Origin: RBG-16-66-20 sp049651845
Lineage (GTDB): Bacteria; Pseudomonadota; Gammaproteobacteria; Burkholderiales; SG8-39
Length of the DNA stretch: 61,001 bases
Direction of reading: 5' to 3'
NCBI GenBank assembly: GCA_049651845.1
Contig: JBASCW010000035.1
Coordinates: forward strand, 1-61,001
The translations under genes were made by a program, and so were the position numbers. This document shows, one piece after another, positions 54,957 through 61,001 of this stretch (the first letter of the stretch is position 1; each line of letters begins with the position of its first letter). The notes beneath the pieces are model-generated. The model was not told the DNA's origin and made no database searches. It saw only the letters and a program-made list of their open reading frames with translations.

Positions 54957-56305
54957 GAATGAAAGGGACTTCCCCTACGCGAAGGCGGGTGACCCGCACG
55001 GCATCGAGTGCCAAGATTGAGGTGTCAAAGTTCAATCTGATAACCGGAGGGGAAGTCATGGAACAGACTACTACCGTGGGGATCGATCTGGCAAAGAGCG
55101 TGTTCTCGCTGCACGGGGTGGACGGCGCGGGTCGGGTGGTGCTCCGGCGCACGGTGCGCCGCGATCAGCTGCTGGAGGTGGTGGCGGGCTTGTCGCCGTG
55201 TCTGATCGGCATGGAGGCGTGCTTCGGGGCACACGACTGGGGCCGGCGGCTCCAGGAGCACGGGCACACGGTGCGGCTGATGGCCCCGAAGTTCGTAGCC
55301 CCGTATCGGAAGAGCGGCAAGAACGACGGCAACGACGCCGAGGCGATCTGCGAGGCGGTGAGGCGCCCGAGCATGCGCTTTGTGCCGGTGAAGAGCGCTG
55401 AGCAGCAGGCGCTCTTGGCGCTGCATCGCGTTCGCCAGGGGTTCGTGGTGGAGAGGATTGCGACGATCAACCGGCTGCGGGGGCTGATGACGGAGTTCGG
55501 CGTGGTGCTGCCGCTGCGTTCGGTGAACGTTCGACGACTCGCCCCCGCCGCAGCCGAGGCCCTGCCCGAGCTCGCGCGCCAGGCGGTCGGCGACCTGCTC
55601 GAGCGGCTCAGGCTGCTCGACGAACGGCTCGATATGTACGACCGGCAGATCCTTGCCCAGGCGCGGCTATCGGAGCCCGCGCAGCGACTGATGAAGATCC
55701 GCGGGATCGGGGCCACCACGGCGCTGGCGATCGTCGCCACCGTGGGCGATGCGCGCGAGTTCAGGAACGGCCGGCAGTTCGCCGCCTGGATCGGCCTGGT
55801 GCCGGGCCAATACTCCACCGGCGGCAAAGCCCGTCTCGGACACATCAGCAAGCGCGGCGACGCCTACCTCAGGAACCTGCTCGTGCAGGGCGCGCGCTCG
55901 GTGCTGCAATCGGCCGCCTCGCACCAGGATCGCCTGTCGCGCTGGGCGCTGGAGCTGCAGCCGCGCCGCGGCCACTACCGCACGCTGGTGGCCATCGCCA
56001 ACAAGAACGCGCGCATCGCCTGGGCGCTGCTGGCCAAGAACGAGGCGCTGCGCCTGGCCTGAACATCAACGGCTTCCACGACTGCCATCGACGATGACGA
56101 AACGGTCACACCGGCGCCCGGGGATCCTGATCAAACTGAACGGCAGCAGCCATGCCGACTAACGAGCGAGGACCGGGCGTGCGGCTTTCATCGGGGCCAG
56201 AGCACTCACAGTGCTCACACACAGGCCGGTTATAGTGACGCAGTCCGTTCTTCCATCGTCACGACCGCCTCCATTGCGGCAGCGGGGAAGTCCCTATGGT
56301 CCCTA
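54957..56305 (+). mobile_element. IS110-family element, IS1111 type, inserted in attC1
   Basis: About 1.35 kb with one transposase gene. Perfect 12-bp sub-terminal inverted repeats AGGGACTTCCCC (54964-54975) and GGGGAAGTCCCT (56284-56295) lie a few bases inside the ends, as in the IS1111 subgroup (the main IS110 group lacks such repeats). Outer limits are approximate. The insertion lies between the hairpin and the GTTAGGC core of an attC. A published IS1111-attC group targets attC sites specifically, so this looks like a member. Confidence 0.85.
55058..56062 (+). CDS. IS110-family transposase (IS1111 type, DEDD)
   Basis: 334 residues, full length. N-terminal DEDD domain: Asp in VGIDLAKSVF (about residue 9), Glu in IGMEACFGAHDWGR (about residue 50), Asp pair in KNDGNDAEAI (about residue 93). 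C-terminal Transposase_20 domain: IRGIGATTALAI near residue 217, FAAWIGLVPGQYSTGGK near residue 243 and the conserved Ser in LVQGARSVLQ. The start ATG at 55058 follows GGAGGGGA. No internal stop or frameshift is seen, so it is probably active. Confidence 0.95.
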   Translation: MEQTTTVGIDLAKSVFSLHGVDGAGRVVLRRTVRRDQLLEVVAGLSPCLIGMEACFGAHDWGRRLQEHGHTVRLMAPKFVAPYRKSGKNDGNDAEAICEAVRRPSMRFVPVKSAEQQALLALHRVRQGFVVERIATINRLRGLMTEFGVVLPLRSVNVRRLAPAAAEALPELARQAVGDLLERLRLLDERLDMYDRQILAQARLSEPAQRLMKIRGIGATTALAIVATVGDAREFRNGRQFAAWIGLVPGQYSTGGKARLGHISKRGDAYLRNLLVQGARSVLQSAASHQDRLSRWALELQPRRGHYRTLVAIANKNARIAWALLAKNEALRLA

Positions 56306-56390
56306 TAGTCTTGGTGAACGGCGGGCCAGCACCAACCGTTGAGTTGGCACGGCGCTGGCGGCCCGTCCGTTCAACATAGAGTTAAGTCGC

Positions 56391-57209
56391 TCAAGCCCGC
56401 GCCGTGAATGACTCCCGCAGGAAATCTACATAGCGCATCCTGCACGTTTGTGATGCGCGCATGAAAGCTTGTGTGTGTCCTGATTCGGCCATTTTCCAGA
56501 AAAAGCGATCCGGTTCAGGGAGACTGCACGCCTGAAACAATCGTTTACCCATCTCGACAGGAGCCGCGCGATCGTTTTCGCCGTAAATGAATAGAATCTT
56601 CCGCAAGCACTCGACGGATTGAATCTGCGTTATTGGCCGAAGCGATTGTTCAAGTTTGGGAAGCAGCACACTCAGCGCGCTCAAAACCAGATTTGCCACT
56701 GGGTAGCGATACCAGAATTCTTTCAGCGTCGTAAAGGCTCCCTCGATCACCGCGGCGGAAAAACCGTGCCCCTTTCTTGAAAGAGCGCATATTGCCCAAG
56801 CACCGCCAAACGAAGTGCCAACGACAGCTGTGGGTAGATTTGGTGCCAGCCGTCGCAATTCACGGCCAGATGCTAAGACGTCCTCCATATAGCTAAAACT
56901 GCCTTCCTGACTTTCCCCAAAACCATTGAAGTCGAAAAGCAATACATTGAACCCGTTCTCGCGTAGAAAACGCGCATGCCCGTCTCTCAGAAAAAATCCT
57001 TTGGCATCTCTTCCCATTGGATGGGCTAGCAAAACGTTTCCAACCACGGGTTCCACGAGGGAAGGCCCGAATAAGGCTGCGAGTCGAGCGTTTGAGCCGC
57101 TCAGTACAGTGAGCCTCTGCCAATCCTGAGCGTTCTCCGCTTCCGGAAACAACCAAGGTTTTCGATATTTCCCAAAAAAAGGTGTCTTCAGCAAGCGGTA
57201 CAGGAACAT
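56391..57209 (-). CDS. Cassette-encoded alpha/beta hydrolase
   Basis: 272 residues. Oxyanion/HP motif LLAHPMGRDAKGFFLRD near residue 61, nucleophile elbow GTSFGG near residue 130, acid Asp in YGENDRAAP near residue 212 and His in SGHTQAF near residue 245. No signal peptide. It fits small-ester or thioester hydrolases; substrate unknown. GC is clearly lower than the chromosome. The gene lies between two attC sites, with only 23 bases from the attC2 core to its ATG (including GGAGG), a standard cassette layout. The stop TGA lies 3 bases from the attC1 core. Confidence 0.88.
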   Translation of the reverse strand: MFLYRLLKTPFFGKYRKPWLFPEAENAQDWQRLTVLSGSNARLAALFGPSLVEPVVGNVLLAHPMGRDAKGFFLRDGHARFLRENGFNVLLFDFNGFGESQEGSFSYMEDVLASGRELRRLAPNLPTAVVGTSFGGAWAICALSRKGHGFSAAVIEGAFTTLKEFWYRYPVANLVLSALSVLLPKLEQSLRPITQIQSVECLRKILFIYGENDRAAPVEMGKRLFQACSLPEPDRFFWKMAESGHTQAFMRASQTCRMRYVDFLRESFTARA

Positions 57210-57232
57210 TCGGATTTCCTCCAGTGTGAGCG

Positions 57233-57298
57233 ACTTAACGTAGAGCTAAGCGGGCTGCGCGGCTGTTTGCGCAGCTCCGCTTGAGCGCAAGGTTGGGC
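57233..57298 (-). other. attC2: complete integron attC site (66 bp)
   Basis: Minus strand: R'' core GCCCAAC (57298-57292), an imperfect stem formed by CTCAAGCGGAGCTGCGC and its partner near GCCCGCTTAGCTC, then R' core GTTAAGT (57239-57233). Both cores follow the attC consensus and the length is typical. It follows the Acg-like gene (stop at 57318) and precedes the hydrolase gene, as expected of a cassette boundary. Confidence 0.85.
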
Positions 57299-57317
57299 GT
57301 CACACCTGATCTATCCA

Positions 57318-58475
57318 TCAGGACCGGACGATGTGTTCCTTCAATCCTCGTCGCGGTGCAGGACCGATCGCTGGTGCATATCCTAGTCTCGTCCACATCT
57401 GGACCGTATAGCCGGGTGGAGGCGCGTCAAGGAGTTGATGGATTGCTGCGTATGGACCTGCCACTTCGGGATACTCCTGCAAAGCCTGAGAGATCGGCTG
57501 CATTGAAAGACCCTGCTGTGTTGCAGCGAGCTGCGCCCGTACGTAGGCGCGCCCCGCGTTGACTTGAGTCTTGCGGTCATTGCCTTCGGTGATCATCCAG
57601 AAGAACGCGGGTGTCGTATCGAGCTTCGAATTGAATTCTTTGATCTGGCTAGTGGTTGCATAGTCTTCGGGCGATGGCGCCTTAGACCGATCAAATAGCC
57701 CCAAGCTGGCGAGGAGCCGGAGGAACGGCCTGTTGACAGAGATTCCGTCACGATGCTTTGCGATTTCTTCCGGGCCGACACGCAATACCTTGTACGACTC
57801 CAAGATGGTTCGCGGCGTTACCAGTTCGATGCGCCATGCCTCAGCAGCAATCGTGCGATGCTTGGTCAACAGGTCCGGTTTGTCGTTGCCGACAAAGCCA
57901 ATTCGAATCGGATAGCCCGCGACCGAATCTGTGATGCCCCTTATGGCCTCAGGCGGTACAACTCTTGTCTCGTAAGCCTCGCGATTTGTGCGGCGTCTCG
58001 TAATCTCTGCAAACAGAGGATCTCTCTTGACGTTCGTGTCCGCCGCAAGGCGAACTCTAGCAACCGGGCGTTGATCGATCTTCGTCATATCAAAAGCGCC
58101 TTCAGGGAACAATTCAATTTCCGCCCGCAACCTCTTTTCTCTCGCTGCCATATCCAGCAATTCCAGAAATGTTCCGTGGCTCATCATGATTTGCCGGGAA
58201 TAAGGATCGGTTTCCGGAAGAAGCCGGCCAAGATCACAATAGAGAATTATTGAATCGGGTTGCCGAAGGTCGACCATCCAGGATTGCAGATTGTGTGAGT
58301 GAGGGGCAAGGATCGCGTAGCTCAATATCCATTCGCGTACATTCACGTCCGTCGCCGGACCTCTCCAAGCCGCTACCGCCTCGGTGGGAATTTCGCTGGA
58401 ACAACCTGGCAGGTTCGGTAATGCAGCAAAAACAACACCGCCACCCGCTAATCGAACAAAGTCTCTTCGTTTCAT
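57318..58475 (-). CDS. Cassette-encoded Acg-family FMN-binding oxidoreductase (nitroreductase fold)
   Basis: 385 residues. The N-terminus MKRRDFVRLAGGGVVFAALPNLPGC combines a twin-arginine-like signal with a lipobox-like L-P-G-C, so it may be an exported lipoprotein. The body shows YAILAPHSHNLQSWMVDL near residue 51, typical of Acg/nitroreductase-like proteins, RRRTNREAY near residue 160 and a late region ATQQGLSMQPISQALQEYPE (about residues 323-342), where Acg proteins have a similar stretch. It probably binds FMN. Acg homologues are linked to stress or nitro-drug responses. GC is low for the region. The ATG at 58475 follows AGGGAG and attC3. Confidence 0.83.
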   Translation of the reverse strand: MKRRDFVRLAGGGVVFAALPNLPGCSSEIPTEAVAAWRGPATDVNVREWILSYAILAPHSHNLQSWMVDLRQPDSIILYCDLGRLLPETDPYSRQIMMSHGTFLELLDMAAREKRLRAEIELFPEGAFDMTKIDQRPVARVRLAADTNVKRDPLFAEITRRRTNREAYETRVVPPEAIRGITDSVAGYPIRIGFVGNDKPDLLTKHRTIAAEAWRIELVTPRTILESYKVLRVGPEEIAKHRDGISVNRPFLRLLASLGLFDRSKAPSPEDYATTSQIKEFNSKLDTTPAFFWMITEGNDRKTQVNAGRAYVRAQLAATQQGLSMQPISQALQEYPEVAGPYAAIHQLLDAPPPGYTVQMWTRLGYAPAIGPAPRRGLKEHIVRS

Positions 58476-58496
58476 AGGACAGCAACTCCCTGTGAC

Positions 58497-58555
58497 GCCC
58501 AACGAACAGGATCGTATCCGGCGTGCGACAGCATGACGGATACGGTCAGTTGGAC
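58497..58555 (-). other. attC3: complete integron attC site (59 bp)
   Basis: Minus strand: R'' core GTCCAAC (58555-58549), stem arms CCGTATCCG and CGGATACG around a short central region, then R' core GTTGGGC (58503-58497). At 59 bp it has the classical length. It precedes the Acg-like gene by 22 bases. The other side is directly abutted by an IS91-family end, so the cassette that owned this attC has been displaced. Confidence 0.85.
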
Positions 58556-58789
58556 TGAACCGCTGGATTCAGCGCGCGAGCGGTGGTACTTGGGAAATGA
58601 ATGCGAGGGCGTGTGGAGCGAAGTGCGCGGGGCGGCGTGCATGGGCGGTGCCCGGGGCGGTGCGATGCGGGATCGCGGATGAGCGCACTATGGCAGAGGG
58701 GTCCGGGCGGGTCAACGCGGGCGAGCGGGACAAGCGCAGGCCCCGCGCGCAGGGCGCGGCGGTGCTTGGCATCGAGCACGCGATCGTGG

Positions 58790-59983
58790 TCATGGTGGCG
58801 AGCGCGACTGCGCAGGCAAGGTGCTCACCAAGCGAAGGGTGCCGAGGTTGCAGTGCGGGCAACGCTCGATGTCGATGGCGGCGACGCGCAGCCAGAACGC
58901 GGCGATCGACTCCGGTGCGGGGCGATCGGGAGCGGGCGCGGGCATGGCGAGCGCGGCGCGCGCGATGGCCAGGAGCGTGCGCTTATGGCGGTTGGCGAGC
59001 AGGCCGTAGTGACGGATGCGGTTGAAGCCGCACGGCAAGACGTGCAGCGCGAAGCGGCGCAGGAACTCCAAGGGTTCGAGGCCGATGACTTTGCGCCGAT
59101 CGCCGTGGGCGTAGTCCTTGTAGCGAAAGCGCACCGCGTTCGCCTCTGCAGACACGAGCCGTTCGTTGGAGATGGCGACACGGTGCGTGTAGCGCCCCAG
59201 ATACTGGAGCACCTGCTCGGGGCCGGCGAAGGGCCGCTTGGCGTAGACGACCCAGGGCTTTGCGCGTAGCGCGGCGAGTAATGCACGCTGGGCGCGCGAC
59301 TCGGCGAGCGCGCTGGTGCTGCCCGAGAGTGCGAGTTGCCCACGCGCCAACGCTTGGGCGAGCGCTGCGCAGAACTTGCCGCGGAACACGATCGACAGTG
59401 CCTTCACCGGAAACAAGAACCCACGGCGAGATCGAGCCCAAGTGCCGGCCTCGGAGAGCGCACCTGCGGCAACCAGCGCATGTACGTGCAAGTGCTGGCT
59501 GAGCGTCTGGCCCCAGGTGTGAAGCACCAGCGTGGCGGCGATCTCGCCCCCGAGCCAGCGTGGATTGCGCCCGAACTCAACCAGAGTCTGGGCGGCAGCG
59601 GCAAAGAGCATCGCGTAGAGCGCACGCGGGTTGCCCTGGGCGAGAGAGTTGACCTCGTGCGGCAGCGTGAAGACGAGGTGGTAGTACGGCACCGGCAGGA
59701 ACTCTGCGCGCCGCTCGGCGAGCCAGCGCTCCTTGGCCCGCGTCTGGCACTTGGGGCAGTGCCGGTTGCGGCAGGAGTGGTACACGTAGCGCCGATCGCC
59801 GCAGGCGTCGCACTGACGCAACTCGCCCCCGAGCGCCGCCGTGCGGCAGCGCCCGATCGCGCGCAGCGCCCGGTGCTGGACCGCGCAAAGCCGGTGCGCG
59901 GCGCGAAACGCGGCGCCGTGCACACGCACGATGTCGGCCAGTTCGACCCTCCCGCTGCGCGCGCCGGTTTGGCGCGCAGGCAC
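58790..59983 (-). CDS. IS91-family transposase
   Basis: 397 residues from GTG at 59983. N-terminal zinc-binding domain CDACGDRRYVYHSCRNRHCPKC (about residues 58-79), HUH motif in LSQHLHVHALVA near residue 182, and the catalytic-tyrosine region YLGRYTHRVAISNERL near residue 268, all diagnostic of IS91/ISCR rolling-circle transposases. A C-terminal CPHC lies near residue 374. The gene starts 6 bases after the recombinase stop. No frame breaks are seen. Confidence 0.94.
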   Translation of the reverse strand: MPARQTGARSGRVELADIVRVHGAAFRAAHRLCAVQHRALRAIGRCRTAALGGELRQCDACGDRRYVYHSCRNRHCPKCQTRAKERWLAERRAEFLPVPYYHLVFTLPHEVNSLAQGNPRALYAMLFAAAAQTLVEFGRNPRWLGGEIAATLVLHTWGQTLSQHLHVHALVAAGALSEAGTWARSRRGFLFPVKALSIVFRGKFCAALAQALARGQLALSGSTSALAESRAQRALLAALRAKPWVVYAKRPFAGPEQVLQYLGRYTHRVAISNERLVSAEANAVRFRYKDYAHGDRRKVIGLEPLEFLRRFALHVLPCGFNRIRHYGLLANRHKRTLLAIARAALAMPAPAPDRPAPESIAAFWLRVAAIDIERCPHCNLGTLRLVSTLPAQSRSPP

Positions 59984-59989
59984 GACGCT

Positions 59990-60844
59990 CTATCGCGGCT
60001 TGGGCGCAGCCCCGTCCAGCAGTTCCAGCGGCGAGGGTGTGCCCGCCAAGTGCTTGCGCGCCAAATGAAAGTACCGCAACGTCGAGCTGATGTGGCCGTG
60101 GCCCATCAGGCGCTGGATGGTGTGGATGTCCACACCTGCCTCCAACATGTGCGTCGCGAACGCGTGGCGCAAGGCGTGAATGCCGCCGCGTTTGGTGATC
60201 GCGGCGCGCGCCTTCGCGGCCTTGAAGACCCGCTGCACCGTCGTGTCACTCAAACAGAGTGCCGGATCCTTGCCCGGGAACAACCACGGCGCCGGCCGGT
60301 ACGCCGCCCAGTAGCGGCGCAACTCCGCGAGCAACCGCGGCGAGAGCAGCGTATAGCGGTCCTTCGCCCCCTTGCCCTGTTCCACCCGGATCGTCATCCT
60401 CGCCGAATCGATATCCGTCACCTTCAGATGGCAGATCTCGTTCAGCCTCAACCCCGCGCCGTAGGCGGTCATCAGCATCGCGCGGTGCTTCGGATTGGTG
60501 GTGAGATCGATCAAGCGCGCTACTTCTTCGCGCGCGAGAATCTGCGGCAGCTTCTGCGGCTGGCGTGCGGTCGGAATGCCGAATTGCGCCTCGCTCCTCT
60601 TCAACGTGACGCGGTAGAAAAACTTCAGCCCCTGCGCCGCGACATTGCAGCTGGACCAGGACAGTCTTCTCTTCTCGATCAGGTGCAGCAGGTAGTTCTG
60701 CACCTCGGTCTCATTGATCCGGTCCGGGCGCCGCCCGTAGTGCTTCGCCAGCCCCGCCACCGCCCCCAGGTACGCCTCGCGCGTGCGTACCGACATCCCG
60801 CGAACCACCAGATCGCCATCCATTTGCTTGCGCAATTCGCTCAT
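59990..60844 (-). CDS. Tyrosine recombinase of the IS91-associated type
   Basis: 284 residues from ATG at 60844 (preceded by GGAG). N-terminal SAM-like DNA-binding domain (VVRGMSVRTREAYLGAVAGLAKHY), then catalytic residues Arg in GAGLRLNEICHL, Lys in GKGAKDRYTLL, His-x-x-Arg in HALRHAFATHML, His in MGHGHISST and Tyr in LRYFHLARKHL. It lacks the extra ~30-residue patch that marks integron integrases, and it is joined to an IS91 transposase as in many proteobacterial IS91 relatives. It is therefore not IntI. Confidence 0.9.
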   Translation of the reverse strand: MSELRKQMDGDLVVRGMSVRTREAYLGAVAGLAKHYGRRPDRINETEVQNYLLHLIEKRRLSWSSCNVAAQGLKFFYRVTLKRSEAQFGIPTARQPQKLPQILAREEVARLIDLTTNPKHRAMLMTAYGAGLRLNEICHLKVTDIDSARMTIRVEQGKGAKDRYTLLSPRLLAELRRYWAAYRPAPWLFPGKDPALCLSDTTVQRVFKAAKARAAITKRGGIHALRHAFATHMLEAGVDIHTIQRLMGHGHISSTLRYFHLARKHLAGTPSPLELLDGAAPKPR

Positions 60845-61001
60845 CGCCGTCTCCTCGTCCGAATGCGCGGGAACATTCCCGCGACCGGACGCTGACACGG
60901 CGCGCGCATTCACCCCTTCACGCGACGCAACTCACTCCTGTTCGATTCGCCTCACCGGACGGCAAGGCGCGGACCACCACCGCGAAGCGGTTTAGTTCAA
61001 C
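60845..61001. other. Upstream end of the IS91-type element, with a possible attC core at the window edge
   Basis: No gene fits these bases; they should hold the promoter and terminal end of the element. The last seven bases read GTTCAAC on the plus strand (GTTGAAC on the minus strand), which fits the GTTRRRY attC core and contains GTTC. It could be the next attC of the array or chance. The window ends before this can be judged. Confidence 0.25.

Larger units (their letters stand above)
54950..56387 (-). other. attC1: integron attachment site split by an IS element
   Basis: On the minus strand, just after the hydrolase gene stop, the core ACTTAAC (R'' type, 56387-56381) is followed by a GC-rich hairpin region (56311-56375, arms around GAACGG-GGGCC and GGCCC-CCGTTC). 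The matching core GTTAGGC (R' type, 54956-54950) lies 1.35 kb away, on the far side of the IS. With the IS removed the pieces would form one attC of roughly 90 bases. Cores obey the RYYYAAC and GTTRRRY rules. Confidence 0.75.
58561..61001 (-). mobile_element. IS91-family element with accessory tyrosine recombinase (runs to or past window end)
   Basis: The element comprises a tyrosine recombinase gene and an IS91-type transposase gene in tandem on the minus strand. The replication-origin-side end appears at 58561, where a small hairpin (CGCTG-GATT-CAGCG) sits next to GAAC (58557-58560; GTTC on the minus strand), a tetranucleotide that IS91 elements are known to abut. The far end is near or beyond 61001. 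GC is high, unlike the neighbouring cassettes. The limits are inferred, not fixed by two copies. Confidence 0.75.

Noticed and set aside
58557..58789. Small minus-strand open frame between attC3 and the IS91 transposase
   Set aside because: Arg/Pro-rich, no ribosome binding site or motif; better explained as the origin end of the IS91-type element.
59990..60844. Integron integrase IntI next to the cassettes
   Set aside because: The recombinase lacks the IntI-specific insertion before the His-x-x-Arg motif and is tightly linked to an IS91 transposase.

Overview
The window is high-GC DNA (about two-thirds G+C by eye) of proteobacterial type, most likely from a beta-proteobacterium. This rests on gene content: a double-length UvrA, EttA, RhlE, an NnrU-like protein, DUF4124 and DUF3568 proteins, TRAP and CaiB-type genes, and a REP-like palindrome carrying a GGGGTCAGAG core. 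No rRNA, tRNA or CRISPR array was found, so the taxonomy is inference.

Layout. 1-126: the end of an IS element. 123-3259 (minus): ettA, a methyltransferase and a BASS-type transporter. 3319-13378: catabolic accessory region with a nitroreductase, an otnK/otnC/enolase-superfamily operon, a TRAP transporter, a PQQ-type sugar dehydrogenase and an M20 peptidase. Five short gene remnants lie between these genes. 13392-15496: slipin/NfeD pair. 15553-21521: fused double UvrA and an MlaC-like protein. 21546-23764: thioesterase and CoA-transferase. 23823-34180: dipeptide-type ABC transporter with two tandem binding proteins, aminopeptidase N and an NnrU-family protein, probably one peptide-scavenging operon. 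34181-38027: five-gene minus-strand operon (thioesterase, FAD amine/amino-acid oxidase, SDR, isochorismatase, PEP-mutase-like lyase). 38051-43728: small repeat protein, NDH-2, DUF1080 lipoprotein, a cytochrome P460-cupredoxin fusion, an internally shortened ROK kinase, a large SNase-like protein and a small lipoprotein. 43735-52255: rhlE with an apparent AUU start, a second PEP-mutase-like lyase, a flavin monooxygenase, an adenylate cyclase-TPR protein, a GMC oxidoreductase and htpX. 52256-52341: a perfect 28-bp inverted repeat exactly filling the htpX-MFS gap. 52342-54486: MFS transporter and fbp.

54487-61001 is a mobile region and the most interesting part. It holds three integron attC sites, all read on the minus strand, that delimit gene cassettes of visibly lower GC: an alpha/beta hydrolase, an Acg-like FMN oxidoreductase and a hypothetical protein. 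No integron integrase is in view. One attC is split by an IS110-family element of the IS1111 type, and another is abutted by an IS91-family element with its own tyrosine recombinase. The array meets the chromosome exactly at the fbp stop codon.

Two themes cross the window. First, many intergenic gaps hold heads, tails or internally deleted forms of genes, which points to repeated deletion and recombination at gene ends. Second, many otherwise GC-rich genes contain short internal patches of AT-rich codons (AAA, GAA, AGA, ATA, TTT).
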